From contig CAWIYI010000024.1 of the NCBI GenBank assembly GCA_963840245.1, positions 62,001 through 126,000 of the forward strand: 64,000 nt of DNA, given 5' to 3'. The notes beneath the pieces are model-generated. The model was not told where the DNA came from. It did not search any database and saw nothing but the letters and a program-made list of their open reading frames with translations. Below are positions 50,890-63,372 of the stretch, one piece after another. The position numbers and the translations under genes were made by a program. The DNA comes from Bog-473 sp963840245. GTDB taxonomy: Bacteria > Actinomycetota > Acidimicrobiia > Acidimicrobiales > RAAP-2. Each line of letters opens with the position of its first letter. Positions within the stretch are counted from its first letter, which is position 1.

Positions 50890-51521
50890 CAGGATTCCTC
50901 CGGGTTCGCGGCGCAGGGGGCAGCCGTCCGAGTCCGGTCAACTATAGCCGCCAGTTCGGCCAGGGCCCGGTCAAGGTCGTCGTTGACGACCGTGTGAGCT
51001 GCAATTTCGGCTCCACGCTCGACCTCGGATCGACCCAGTTCGACCCGCCGGCGGATATGGGACTCGTCGTCGCCCCGAGCCGCCAGTCGCTTCGCCTGCA
51101 CCTCGGCCGACGGCGGGAGCAGCAGGATCACCGTCGCATCAGGGCGCTGCGCCAGGACCTGCTCGGCCCCCTGGACGTCGATCTCGAGGAGGACGTCGGC
51201 CCCCGGCGGAGGGTCGGGGATGGGCGTGCCCATGAGGTAATCGAGGAACTCGGCCCATTCGAAGAATCGACCCTGGGCGATGGCCTCTTCGAAGGTCGGG
51301 CGATCGACGAAGACGTAGGCATTGCGCTCACGCTCGCCCGGGCGCGCCTCCCTCGTGGTCCAGCTCCGGCTCAGCCAGAGGGTCGGGTCCCGCGCGATCA
51401 GCTCAGCGGCGACTGTGCCCTTGCCGGCCCCACCAGGACCGATGAGCACGAAGATGCGCGGCTCGTCGGTGTTCGGTTCAGCGCGCAGTCTCTTTGAGCA
51501 GCGCCTCGCGCTGCTTGGCAC
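50889..51521 (-). CDS. gmk: Guanylate kinase
   Basis: 210 aa. P-loop FVLIGPGGAGKGTVAAELIA, SRSWTTREARPGERERNAYV (GMP binding), FFEWAEFLDYLMGTP and LLEIDVQGAEQV. ATP-dependent GMP to GDP. The N-terminus before FVLIG is uncertain: no ATG/GTG lies just before it, and the ATG at 51521 makes a 44-base overlap with mihF. Coupled to rpoZ. Confidence 0.93.
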   Translation of the reverse strand: MPSSARRCSKRLRAEPNTDEPRIFVLIGPGGAGKGTVAAELIARDPTLWLSRSWTTREARPGERERNAYVFVDRPTFEEAIAQGRFFEWAEFLDYLMGTPIPDPPPGADVLLEIDVQGAEQVLAQRPDATVILLLPPSAEVQAKRLAARGDDESHIRRRVELGRSEVERGAEIAAHTVVNDDLDRALAELAAIVDRTRTAAPCAANPEES

Positions 51522-51795
51522 CGAGACCCTGGAGCCTCCGGCTGTCGCTGATCCCGACGGTCTCCATCAGGCGACGTGCCTTGACCTTGCCCAGGCCGGG
51601 GAGGGACTCGAGGACGGACACCACCTTCATCTTGCCGATGGTCTCGTTGGAGTCCGCCTCCTGGAGGAGGTCCGCCAACGAAAGGTTGCCCATCTTGAGC
51701 TTGTCCTTGACCTCGGCCCGCTCTCGGCGAACCTTGGCAGCCTTTTCGAGTGCAGCGGCGCGCTGCTCTGGAGTGAGTGCGGGAGGTTGCGGCAT
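51478..51795 (-). CDS. mihF: Actinobacterial integration host factor MihF
   Basis: 105 aa basic helical protein: TPEQRAAALEKAAKVRRERA, KLKMGNLSLADLLQEADSNE, VSVLESLPGLGKVKARRLME (helix-hairpin-helix-like) and VGISDSRRLQGLGAKQREAL. Binds DNA; required by mycobacteriophage L5 integrase and essential in mycobacteria. Conserved position between pyrF and gmk. A strong marker for Actinomycetota. Confidence 0.96.
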   Translation of the reverse strand: MPQPPALTPEQRAAALEKAAKVRRERAEVKDKLKMGNLSLADLLQEADSNETIGKMKVVSVLESLPGLGKVKARRLMETVGISDSRRLQGLGAKQREALLKETAR

Positions 51796-51845
51796 GGCGA
51801 GACCATAGCGCCTGGGCCAGGGACGTTCACACCCATTTTCCCTCT

Positions 51846-52685
51846 TCAGCCCATTGCCGCCGCCAGCTCACGGTTCAGCGAGCGGGCGCTTCGTTGCAAG
51901 GCAGCAGGATCCGGACCCTCGTTCAACAGACCCCGGGAGCTGCTCGGGAGGACCGATCCGGGCCGGCACCCGGCGAATCGAGTCGCCACATCGGTGGGTC
52001 CGGCACCTTGGGCACCCAGGCCGGGAGCCAGAATTACGCCCCCCAACTGGGGTAACGCGAATGCTGACGGCTCCAGGGTCGCACCGATCACCGCACCGAC
52101 GGTTCCCGCCGGAACCTCGGGCGACCCGTTGAGCTCGGCGATCCCGGCCAGGAGCATGTCCTCGACCCCCGCACCCAGAGAGGTGGTCGCCTGCTGCAGC
52201 CCCCGGCCCTCGGGGTTGGAGCTCCGGGCCACCACCAGCACGCCCCGCCCGTTGGCGGCGCCGAGCCGGACAAGCGGTGCCAGAGCGCCGAGGCCCAGGT
52301 ACGGGTGGGCCGTCACGGCATCGGCGGCGAGCGGGCTGGCCTCTCCCAGCCAGGCGTCGGCGTAGGCCTCCGACGTCGAATCGATGTCGCCGCGCTTGGC
52401 GTCGGCGATGACGATCAGGCCGGAGGCGGTCGCCTCAGCGATGAGCCGCTCCAGCTCCGCCAGCCCGGCCGAACCATGGCGCTCGAAGAAGGCGACCTGC
52501 GGCTTGATCACACTCACCGCTCCCGCAAACCCCTCGACGCAGGACGCACAGAAGGAGCGCAGTCCCCTGGCGTCGTCACTCAGCCCCCACTGGGCCAGCA
52601 ACCCAGCCGAAGGATCGATTCCCGCGCACAGCGGCCCCGTCGCGGCGACCGCAGCAGCGACCCTGTCGCCAAAACTGTCAGCCAT
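51846..52685 (-). CDS. pyrF: Orotidine 5'-phosphate decarboxylase
   Basis: 279 aa, the longer type 2 form. LCAGIDPSAGLLAQWGL, VIKPQVAFFERHGSAGL, active-site VIADAKRGDIDSTSEAYADA (Asp-Lys-Asp), VLVVARSSNPEGRGLQ and VILAPGLGAQGAGPTDV. Last step to UMP. Start ATG 52685 with AAGGAGG; overlaps the pyrD stop as TGATG. Confidence 0.96.
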   Translation of the reverse strand: MADSFGDRVAAAVAATGPLCAGIDPSAGLLAQWGLSDDARGLRSFCASCVEGFAGAVSVIKPQVAFFERHGSAGLAELERLIAEATASGLIVIADAKRGDIDSTSEAYADAWLGEASPLAADAVTAHPYLGLGALAPLVRLGAANGRGVLVVARSSNPEGRGLQQATTSLGAGVEDMLLAGIAELNGSPEVPAGTVGAVIGATLEPSAFALPQLGGVILAPGLGAQGAGPTDVATRFAGCRPGSVLPSSSRGLLNEGPDPAALQRSARSLNRELAAAMG

Positions 52686-53766
52686 CACGTCCTCCTTCGT
52701 TGAGCAATGGTACGGCCGCGCCTGGCGCACCGCCGTGGCCGTGGGCGTGGTCGTGGGTCGTGGTCGTGGTCGTCGCGGTCGACACCGTCATTCCCACTGC
52801 CGGCGGCTCCACCGCCGACTCGGCCGCGCACCCGCTGGCGGATCTCCGCGACGCTCGTGGAGTGGGCGTCACACCACTTCGCCAACTGGCGCAGCACCTT
52901 CCAGGGCGCCCGGGGGTCCCGGAACGTGGCGGTGCCCACCTGGACCGCGTCGGCGCCGGCGAGCAACAGCTCCACGGCGTCACGGCCCGAGAAGACGCCA
53001 CCCACTCCCACGATGGGCAGCTCGGGGAACGCCGCCCGGCACTCCCACACGGCCCGGACCGCCACGGGATGCACGGCGCCACCGGACAGCCCTCCGCCGC
53101 CGGCGCCCAGGACGGGCCGGCCCGACTCGGTGTCGAGGGCCAGACCGAGCAGCGTGTTCACGAGCGTCAGCCCGTCGGCACCGCCCTCGACCGCACCGGT
53201 GGCGATCTCCACCAGGTCAGGCACGTTCGGGCTGAGTTTGGCCCAGCGCGGCAGCCCGCATGCCGTGGCCTCGAGCACGCGCGCCGTCGCATCGGCCGAG
53301 TGGGCGAAGATGCGCGAGCGGTCCTCCACGTTGGGACAGCTCACATTGATCTCGAGCGCGTCGATGCACGAGCCCGCGCCCGAAGAAGCGGCGACGGCCA
53401 CCTGCGCCGCTGCCCGCGCGAAGTCCGACACCGAACGACCCCAGATACTCACGACCACGCGCGCGCCGGTGTCGTGGAGCGCGGGGAGATCATCGGCGAC
53501 CCAGGCCGCGAGCCCGGGACCCTGCAGGCCCACGCTGTTGAGCATGCCGGCCCCGACCTCGTGCACCCGCGGTGCCGGGTTGCCCGGCCACGGCTCGACG
53601 CAGAGCGACTTGACCACGACCGCCCCGAGGTTGCGCAGCGGCCCGTACTCGGCCAGCTCCGTGCCGTGGCCCGACGTCCCGGACGCCGTCATGACCGGGT
53701 TGGCCAGATCGAGGCTCCCGATGCGTGTGGCGAGCGTGGCCGCTCGGCGTGCCTCGGGAGCCACGC

Positions 53767-53770
<4 letters not shown>
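52685..53770 (-). CDS. pyrD: Dihydroorotate dehydrogenase, class 1 type, with His/Asp/Arg-rich tail
   Basis: 361 aa from GTG 53770. LANPVMTASGTSGHGTELAE, GAVVVKSLCVEPWPGNPAPR, INVSCPNVEDRS with the catalytic Cys of class 1B, KLSPNVPDLVEIATGAVEGG, NTLLGLALDTESGRP and IVGVGGVFSGRDAVELLLAG. FMN-dependent oxidation of dihydroorotate. Class 1B normally pairs with PyrK, but no pyrK lies next to it. The last about 45 residues are a low-complexity tail (DDHDHDPRPRPRPRR) from a DNA repeat. Confidence 0.93.
52733..52785 (-). repeat. Low-complexity repeat in the pyrD 3' end
   Basis: Imperfect short-unit repeat of GTGGTCGTG type, coding the His/Asp/Pro/Arg tail of PyrD. A +1 frame would give a Thr/His/Gly-rich tail instead. 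Confidence 0.6.
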
Positions 53771-57074
<3,304 letters not shown>

Positions 57075-57097
57075 GTCTCGAAGTCCCCTGCCCGCTC

Positions 57098-58246
57098 TCA
57101 GCGCACCCCGGCGCCGGCGCCGGTCGAACGGGTGGGATGGGCCAGCATGAGGTCGCGGAAGGCGCCAAAGAGATAGCGGGCGTCGTGCGGACCGGGGGCG
57201 GCCTCCGGGTGGTACTGCACCGAGAACGCGGGGGCCGTGAGTGAGCGGAACCCTTCGATCACGCCATCGTTGAGGTTGACGTGGGTGGTCTCGGCGTCGG
57301 GAATGGAGCCCGCCGCGACCGCGTAGTTGTGGTTCTGACTCGTGATCTCGACCACTCCGGTCTCCAGGCGCTGCACGGGATGGTTGGCGCCGTGGTGCCC
57401 GAAGGGCAGCTTGTAGGTCGACCCGCCCAGGGCGGTGGCCAGAATCTGGTGGCCGAGGCAGATGCCGAAGACGGGCACGCGACCGACCAGGTCGGCCACG
57501 GCCGCGGTCGGGCCCGGCAGGGCCGCGGGGTCTCCCGGTCCGTTGGACAGGAAGACGCCGTCTGGCTCGAGCCCGAGCACCTCGTCGGCCGCCGTGCCGG
57601 CGGGCACCACCGTGACGGTCCCCAGCGTGGTGAGCAGCTGCACCATGGTCGTCTTGACCCCGAAGTCATAGGCCACGATGCGCAGGCCGCCGGCCGACCC
57701 GTGGCCGGCGCCGGGATGGGTGCTGGACTCCGTGGCCGTCACGCCCGCCACGAGGTCCATGCCGTCGGTGCCCACGGCCGCTGCGGCCGCCACGCGCAGC
57801 TCCGCCTCGGGCGCCGTTCCGAAGGCGCACGGCACGGCCCCGGCCGTGCGGACGTGTCGAGCCAGGCGTCGCGTGTCGACGCCGGTGAGGGCCGGGACCC
57901 CGTGGCGGCGCAGGAAGTGCTCGAGGTCCTCGGTCGCCCGCCAGTTGGACGGCTCGTCGGCCAGGTCGCGGACGACGATCCCGCGACAATGCGGGACCGC
58001 GGCCTCGTCGTCGGTGGCGTTGGTCCCGTAGTTGCCGATGTGCGGACTGGTAAAGGCGATCACCTGGCCGGCATAGGAGGGATCGGTGATCACTTCCTGA
58101 TAGCCGCTCATGGCGGTGTTGAAGACGAGCTCCCCGGTCGCCACGGGCAACGCGGCGCCGGCCGCCTCGCCGGTGAAGACGGTCCCGTCCGCGGTGACGA
58201 GGAGTGCCGCAGGCCGGTCTCCGTTGCCGGTCGGACCCCAGCTCAC
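57098..58246 (-). CDS. carA: Carbamoyl-phosphate synthase small subunit
   Basis: 382 aa from GTG 58246, in a GTGA overlap with pyrC. N-domain: ALLVTADGTVFTGEAAGAAL, SGYQEVITDPSYAGQVIAFT. Glutaminase: VFGICLGHQILATALGGSTY (Cys nucleophile), SQNHNYAV and FSVQYHPEAAPGPHDARYLF (His/Glu). Releases ammonia from glutamine for CarB. 23 bases before carB. Confidence 0.96.
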   Translation of the reverse strand: MSWGPTGNGDRPAALLVTADGTVFTGEAAGAALPVATGELVFNTAMSGYQEVITDPSYAGQVIAFTSPHIGNYGTNATDDEAAVPHCRGIVVRDLADEPSNWRATEDLEHFLRRHGVPALTGVDTRRLARHVRTAGAVPCAFGTAPEAELRVAAAAAVGTDGMDLVAGVTATESSTHPGAGHGSAGGLRIVAYDFGVKTTMVQLLTTLGTVTVVPAGTAADEVLGLEPDGVFLSNGPGDPAALPGPTAAVADLVGRVPVFGICLGHQILATALGGSTYKLPFGHHGANHPVQRLETGVVEITSQNHNYAVAAGSIPDAETTHVNLNDGVIEGFRSLTAPAFSVQYHPEAAPGPHDARYLFGAFRDLMLAHPTRSTGAGAGVR

Positions 58247-59565
58247 CGTTGCGCCGTCGCGTCGATCACGACCGCTTCGCCCCGCAGGACGGTGTGGCGC
58301 ACGGCGCCGGTAAAGGTGCGGCCGGCGTAGGGCGTGTTGCGGCTGCGGCTGGCCAACGCGGCCGGGTCCACCACCGTCGTCGCGGTGGGGTCGAAGACGC
58401 ACAGATTGGCCGTCGATCCCACCTCGACCGGTCCGCCCTGCGCACTGTGGCCCGCAACACGGGGATCGGTCGCCCTCAACCTGGCGATGGTGGCGGGTTG
58501 CGCGCTCATGAGCGCGAACACGCGCTCGGGCCCCATGTGGGCCGAGAGGACCTCCCAGGCGATGGGCAACGCCGTCTGCAGCCCCAACATGCCCGGCGGG
58601 GCCTGCTCGAAGGGAGCGTCCTTGGACTCGGGGGCGTGGGGCGCATGGTCGGTCGCCACCGCATCGATGGTGCCGTCGCACAGGCCGGCGACGACCGCCG
58701 CCACGTCCTCATCGGTACGGAGGGGCGGGTTCACCTTGAAGACCGGGTCGTAGCCCGCCACTGCGGCGTGGGTGAGCAGCATGTGGTGCGGTGCCGCCTC
58801 GGACGTGACCGGGAGGCCTTCCTCCTTGGCCCGGCGGACCAGGTCGACGGATCCCGCTGTCGACAGGTGGAGGAAATGCACCGGTGCGCCGGTCAGACGG
58901 GCCAGCGCGATGTCGCGGGCCACCATGGCCTCCTCGGCGGCGGCCGGCATGCCGGGGATGCCGAGCCGGCTCGACCAGGAGCCCTCGTGCATGGCGCCCC
59001 CGGCCGCGAGACACGTGTCCTCGCAGTGTTGGGCCAGCGTGACACCCAGGCCCTTCGCGTAGTCGAGTGCACGCCGCATGAGCGCGCCGTCCTGCACGCC
59101 AGCGCCGTCGTCGGTGAAGAGCGTCACGCCGAGCGCGGCCAGCTCGCCGAGCGGTGCCAACGCGTGCCCGGCGCGCCCGACGGTGATGGCGCCCGCCACG
59201 GCGACCTCGGCCGCACAGCCGGCGCCGAGGGCGAGCACCTCCGCCGCCACACCGGCCGAGTCGACGGCGGGCTCCGTGTTGGGCATGGCCACGATGGCGG
59301 TGTAGCCCCCCAGTGCGGCCGCCCGGGCCCCGGTCTCGATCGTCTCGGCCTCCTCGCGGCCGGGCTGACGCAGGTGCGCGTGCAGATCGACCAGGCCCGG
59401 GCCGACGAGGCAGCCGGCGGCGTCGAGCACCCGCGCGCCGCGTGGCGCGTCGATGGACTCGGCCAGCCCGACGACGTGACGACCGTCGACCGCGACGTCG
59501 CGTCGGATCAGGCCGCCGGGTCCGACCACGGTGCCGCCCCGGATGACAAGGGTGGCCTCAGGCAA
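58243..59565 (-). CDS. pyrC: Dihydroorotase
   Basis: 440 aa, class I type. Zinc motif GLVDLHAHLRQPGREEAETI, VAMPNTEPAVDSAGV, FTDDGAGVQD, HCEDTCLAAGGAMHEG, FLHLSTAGSVDLVRRAKEEG, SEAAPHHMLLTH and DAVATDHAPHAPESKDAPFE. All zinc/catalytic residues are present, so it should be active, unlike the inactive homologues found with some ATCases. Overlaps pyrB by 8 bases. Confidence 0.96.
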   Translation of the reverse strand: MPEATLVIRGGTVVGPGGLIRRDVAVDGRHVVGLAESIDAPRGARVLDAAGCLVGPGLVDLHAHLRQPGREEAETIETGARAAALGGYTAIVAMPNTEPAVDSAGVAAEVLALGAGCAAEVAVAGAITVGRAGHALAPLGELAALGVTLFTDDGAGVQDGALMRRALDYAKGLGVTLAQHCEDTCLAAGGAMHEGSWSSRLGIPGMPAAAEEAMVARDIALARLTGAPVHFLHLSTAGSVDLVRRAKEEGLPVTSEAAPHHMLLTHAAVAGYDPVFKVNPPLRTDEDVAAVVAGLCDGTIDAVATDHAPHAPESKDAPFEQAPPGMLGLQTALPIAWEVLSAHMGPERVFALMSAQPATIARLRATDPRVAGHSAQGGPVEVGSTANLCVFDPTATTVVDPAALASRSRNTPYAGRTFTGAVRHTVLRGEAVVIDATAQR

Positions 59566-60550
59566 CGGCCGGCACCTCCGACGCCCGCGGGAGCTCGCCG
59601 CCCAGCAGCAGGAACAGGATGGCCATGCGGACGGCCACGCCGTTGGCCACCTGCTGGGTGACCACCGTCCGCGGCAGGTCGGCCACGTCGGAGGCGATCT
59701 CGACCCCGCGCACCATCGGCCCGGGATGCGTCACGATGGCGTCGTCGGTCAGGCGCTCGGCCCGGCGGGCCGTGAGGCCCCACCCCGCCGTGTACTCGCG
59801 CAGGCTCGGGACGAAGGATCCGCTCCCCCGCTCGGCCTGGAGGCGCAGGAGGGAGACCACGTCGGCATCGCCGAGGGCCGTATCGAGGTCCGCCGCGACC
59901 TCGACCGGCCAACCCTCGAGCGAGGGCGGCAGCAGGCTGCCCGGTGCGGCCAGGGTGACATGGGCTCCCAGCGCGGTGTAGGCCAGCACCTCGGAGCGGG
60001 CCACCCGGCTGTGGCGGATGTCGCCGACGATCAGGACGCGCAGGCCTTCGAAGCAGGCGATGCCGAGCTCCTCGGGGGCGACGCCCTTGCGCTCGGCCAG
60101 GACCTGGCGCACCGTGAAGCAGTCCAGCAGGGCCTGCGTCGGGTGCTCGTGCCAGCCGTCGCCGGCGTTGACGACGTGCGCACGCTCGACCCAGCGCGCC
60201 ACCTGGTGCGGTGCCCCGGCCGACGAGTGCCGGATGATGACGGCGTCGATGCCCATGGCCTCGACGGTCTCGACGGTGTCGCGCAAGCTCTCGCCCTTCT
60301 TCACCGACGAGCTGGCGACCGCCAGCGAGAGCACGTCGGCCGAGAGCCGCTTGGCCGCGGTCTCGAACGAGAGCCGCGTGCGGGTCGACTCCTCGAAGAA
60401 GAGCGTGGCCACCACCTTCCCGCGCAGGGTTGGGACCTTGGGCACCGAGCGGCGCTCCACCTCGGCGAAGGCCTCGGCGACCCGCAGGACCTCGGCGATG
60501 TCGTCGGGTCCGAGGTCGGCCACCGAGAGCAGGTGTCGGGTTCCGGTCAC
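59558..60550 (-). CDS. pyrB: Aspartate carbamoyltransferase catalytic subunit
   Basis: 330 aa. ATLFFEESTRTRLSFETAAK (carbamoyl phosphate site), KGESLRDTVETVEAMGIDAV, HSSAGAPHQVARW, NAGDGWHEHPTQALLDCFTV, VGDIRHSRVARSEV and HPGPMVRGVEI. Joins carbamoyl phosphate to aspartate. No pyrI regulatory gene nearby. Start overlaps the pyrR stop as ATGA. Confidence 0.97.
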   Translation of the reverse strand: MTGTRHLLSVADLGPDDIAEVLRVAEAFAEVERRSVPKVPTLRGKVVATLFFEESTRTRLSFETAAKRLSADVLSLAVASSSVKKGESLRDTVETVEAMGIDAVIIRHSSAGAPHQVARWVERAHVVNAGDGWHEHPTQALLDCFTVRQVLAERKGVAPEELGIACFEGLRVLIVGDIRHSRVARSEVLAYTALGAHVTLAAPGSLLPPSLEGWPVEVAADLDTALGDADVVSLLRLQAERGSGSFVPSLREYTAGWGLTARRAERLTDDAIVTHPGPMVRGVEIASDVADLPRTVVTQQVANGVAVRMAILFLLLGGELPRASEVPAVA

Positions 60551-61119
60551 TTGTCCTCCAGACTGCCGATCCAGACGCCGTCGTCGCCGACGTCGACCAT
60601 CTCCTCGCGCCGCGTGGGGAGGTTCTTCCCCACGTAGTCGGGCCGGATGGGCAGCTCACGGTGGCCGCGGTCGACCATGACGGCCAACTGGATGGCCCGG
60701 GCCCGGCCGAAGTCGTTGAGGGCGTTCAGGGCGGCGCGGATGGTGCGGCCCGTGAAGAGGACGTCGTCGACGAGCACCACGACCTTGCCGGCCAGGTCGC
60801 CCGGGATGTCGGTGACCGCCTCGGGCAGCACGGGGCGCAGGCCGATGTCGTCGCGGTAGAAGGCCACGTCGAGTCTGCCGACGTCGAGGGCGTCGACCCC
60901 CTCGATCTGGCGGAGGATCTCGGCCATCTTCGTGGCGAGGGGGACGCCACCCGTCTGGAGCCCCACCAGGACGACGTCTTCGACGCCCCCGTTGCGCTCG
61001 ACCACCTCGTGCGACATGCGGGTGAGGGCGCGCAGGACGTCGCCCGCACTGAGGACCTGGGAGTGGGCCACGAACACGCCCCCGAGGGGTCGCGTATGAC
61101 TGCGTTCGCGTTCGGCCAC
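60547..61119 (-). CDS. pyrR: Pyrimidine operon regulator / uracil phosphoribosyltransferase PyrR
   Basis: 190 aa from GTG 61119 with GGAGGAG just upstream. PRPP site VVVLVDDVLFTGRTIRAALN; LVGLQTGGVPLATKMAEILR; MVDRGHRELPIRPDYVGKNL. PyrR binds pyr mRNA when UMP is high. A consensus PyrR-binding loop lies 15 bases before the start, next to the ribosome-binding site, so control is probably at translation start. First gene of the pyr operon. Confidence 0.96.
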   Translation of the reverse strand: MAERERSHTRPLGGVFVAHSQVLSAGDVLRALTRMSHEVVERNGGVEDVVLVGLQTGGVPLATKMAEILRQIEGVDALDVGRLDVAFYRDDIGLRPVLPEAVTDIPGDLAGKVVVLVDDVLFTGRTIRAALNALNDFGRARAIQLAVMVDRGHRELPIRPDYVGKNLPTRREEMVDVGDDGVWIGSLEDK

Positions 61120-61134
61120 TGCTCCTCCTGCCGT

Positions 61135-61154
61135 GTGAGCCTCACGGGACTCAC
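61135..61154 (-). promoter_or_regulatory. PyrR-binding RNA stem-loop in the pyrR leader
   Basis: The transcript has GUGAG / CUCAC arms around UCCCGUGAGG. The core AGUCCCGUGAGGCU fits the PyrR binding-loop consensus ARUCCNGNGAGGYU at every position. It ends five bases before the GGAGGAG ribosome-binding site. Confidence 0.85.
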
Positions 61155-61213
61155 TTCACGGTCAGACCCCAACCCTAGCGCGCCGGGTCAGGGCGCGGGC
61201 CGGCGACGAGCCC

Positions 61214-61615
61214 CTAGCGGGGGCCGATGTCGGTGACGATGGTCGAGAGGATCCCGTTGACGAAGCGGCCCGACTCGTCGGTCGAGTACTCCTTCACCAG
61301 CTCCACCGCCTCGTCGATGACCACCGCCGTCGGCGGGCCGTCGGGGTCGAGCAACTCGGCGAGGGCCAGGCGCAGCACGATGCGATCGACGACGGCCATG
61401 CGATCGAGCGGCCAACCCACGGAGGCGCCGGCGATGCGCCGGTCGGCCTCTGCCCGGGTGTCCGCCGCGTGCTGGAGCAGGGTGCGGACGTAGGGGTCCG
61501 GCGGCACGGGAAGGGCGTCGACGACCTGGAGCGGGCCCTCGCCCTTGAGCTCGGCCTCGTAGAGGAGGGACAGCGCCCGTTCCCGCTGCTGGTGGCGGGG
61601 CGCGGTGTCGGTCAT
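61214..61615 (-). CDS. nusB: Transcription antitermination factor NusB
   Basis: 133 aa all-helical protein: RHQQRERALSLLYEAELKGE, RRIAGASVGWPLDRMAVVDR, LRLALAELLDPDGPPTAVVI and DEAVELVKEYSTDESGRFVN, the NusB signature end. Binds boxA RNA with S10 for rRNA antitermination. Between efp and pyrR, a typical actinobacterial position. Confidence 0.96.
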   Translation of the reverse strand: MTDTAPRHQQRERALSLLYEAELKGEGPLQVVDALPVPPDPYVRTLLQHAADTRAEADRRIAGASVGWPLDRMAVVDRIVLRLALAELLDPDGPPTAVVIDEAVELVKEYSTDESGRFVNGILSTIVTDIGPR

Positions 61616-61667
61616 CGGTCCTGGCCTCGGCCGAAAGGTGCAGTCGGTCGGCGAGGTGGCCGGGCCG

Positions 61668-62228
61668 TCAGGCCCGGGTCAGGTACTCGCCGGAACGGGT
61701 GTCGACCTTGATCACGTCCCCGATGTTCACGAAGAGGGGGACCTGGACCACGTGGCCGGTCTGCAGGGTGGCCGGCTTGCGGGCGCCCGAGACGCGGTCA
61801 CCCTGCATGCCGGGCTCCGTCTCGGTCACCGTCAACTCCACCGCGGCCGGGAGCTCGACACCGACGATCTCGCCGTTGTACATCTGCAGGTTCGCCGCGT
61901 CGCCCTCCTTCAGGTAGCTCGGCGCCTCTCCCAGCGTGTCGGGCGGGGCCTGCATCTGCTCGTAGCTCGTCGTGTCCATGAAGACGTAGTCGGTGCCGTC
62001 GCGATAGAGGAACTGCATGTCGCGCTTGTCGATGATCGCCTGCTCGAGCTTCTCGTCGGCCCGGTAGGTGCGCTCGATCACGGCCCCGCTGCGCACGTTC
62101 TTGAGCTTGGTGCGCACGAACGCGCCGCCTTTGCCCGGTTTCACGTGCTGGAACTCGACGACGCTGAACAGGCCCTCGGGAAGGTCCAGGCTCATGCCGT
62201 TCTTCAGGTCATTGGTCGAGACTGCCAT
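61668..62228 (-). CDS. efp: Elongation factor P
   Basis: 186 aa, three beta-barrels. STNDLKNGMSLDLPEGLFSV, VEFQHVKPGKGGAFVRTKLK (Lys at the tip that reaches the peptidyl site, KPGKGGAF), RDMQFLYRDGTDYVFMDTTS and VPLFVNIGDVIKVDTRSGEY. Relieves stalling at poly-Pro. The start overlaps the 3' end of pepP by 20 bases. Confidence 0.97.
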   Translation of the reverse strand: MAVSTNDLKNGMSLDLPEGLFSVVEFQHVKPGKGGAFVRTKLKNVRSGAVIERTYRADEKLEQAIIDKRDMQFLYRDGTDYVFMDTTSYEQMQAPPDTLGEAPSYLKEGDAANLQMYNGEIVGVELPAAVELTVTETEPGMQGDRVSGARKPATLQTGHVVQVPLFVNIGDVIKVDTRSGEYLTRA

Positions 62229-63372
62229 GGATGTCCTTTGTGAATCGGGTCAGGGGGCGGGCACCGTCCTCGGTCACCACCAGGGTGTCCTCGACACGCA
62301 CGCCGCCGTGCCCGGGAACATAGACACCGGGCTCGACGGTGACGACGAAGCCGGGGGCGAGGATAGCAGTGCCCAACTGGCTGACCGTGGGGGCCTCGTG
62401 GATATCGAGGCCGACGCCGTGCCCGGTGCCGTGCTCGAAACGCTCTGCCCAACCGGCGTCGGCGATGATCTGCCGGCAGACGTCGTCGACTTCCTTGGCC
62501 GAGACGCCGGGACGCACGGCGGCGGCGCCGGCGGCCTGCGACGTCCGCACGACGTCGAAGATGCGGGCCAACTCGCCCTCGGGCTCCGCGTCGACGCAGA
62601 ACGTGCGGGTCATGTCGGAGCGGTACCCCTCGAACGTCGCGCCGAAGTCCACGACCACCGGGTCCCCGCCACCGATGGGCCGCGAGCCGGGGTGGTGATG
62701 AGGCTTGGCCGAGTTCTCACCCGCCGCGACGATCGTCTCGAATGCGGTGCCCTCGGCGCCGCCTCTGCGCATGGCGGTGTCGAGCTCCAGGGCGAAGTGC
62801 TCCTCGGTGACGCCCTGGCTCATGAGGGGCAGCACCTCGAACAGGGCGGCGTCGGCGATGGCGGCGGCCCGCTCCATGCGGGCGATCTCGCCCGCATCCT
62901 TGCGCTCGCGCAGCGCCTCGACCGCATTCGACGTGGGGACCAGCTTGTCGCCGTTCAGGAGCTCGGCCCAGCTGCGCTGCCCGTTCCAGGTGACGTTGCC
63001 GGCCTCGAGGCCGATCCGACCGGCGCCCGCGCCCTCGAGCGTCGCCAGCGCGGCCCGGCGCTGCTCCGAGCCGGCGCCGACAGAGATCTCGACCTCGGAG
63101 GCCGCACCGGCTCGCTCTATCTGCTCGGCCGATTGTGTGCGATAGCGGCCGTCGGTGGTCAGCAAGGCGACGTCGCCGGTGACGATGAGGATGCCCGCCG
63201 AGCCCGTGAAGCCCGTGAGGTAGCGCACGTTGGCCAGCGTCGTGACCACGAGGGCGTCGACCTCGTGGTCGTCGAAGGTCTCCCGCAGTCGGTCCAGGCG
63301 GCCGGTCACGGTGATCGCGGGGAGCGGAGCCGTGATGGGCACGTACGGGTTGGCGCGGGTGGTGGTCGTCAT
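62209..63372 (-). CDS. pepP: Xaa-Pro aminopeptidase (M24 family)
   Basis: 387 aa from ATG 63372. Creatinase-like N-domain LVVTTLANVRYLTGFTGSAG. C-terminal pita-bread domain with metal ligands: VVVDFGATFEGYRSDMTRTF (two Asp), HGTGHGVGLDIHEAP (His), FVVTVEPGVYVPGHGG (Glu) and VRVEDTLVV (Glu). Cleaves N-terminal residues before Pro. ATGA overlap with aroQ; often next to efp. Confidence 0.93.
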   Translation of the reverse strand: MTTTTRANPYVPITAPLPAITVTGRLDRLRETFDDHEVDALVVTTLANVRYLTGFTGSAGILIVTGDVALLTTDGRYRTQSAEQIERAGAASEVEISVGAGSEQRRAALATLEGAGAGRIGLEAGNVTWNGQRSWAELLNGDKLVPTSNAVEALRERKDAGEIARMERAAAIADAALFEVLPLMSQGVTEEHFALELDTAMRRGGAEGTAFETIVAAGENSAKPHHHPGSRPIGGGDPVVVDFGATFEGYRSDMTRTFCVDAEPEGELARIFDVVRTSQAAGAAAVRPGVSAKEVDDVCRQIIADAGWAERFEHGTGHGVGLDIHEAPTVSQLGTAILAPGFVVTVEPGVYVPGHGGVRVEDTLVVTEDGARPLTRFTKDIHGSLDQ

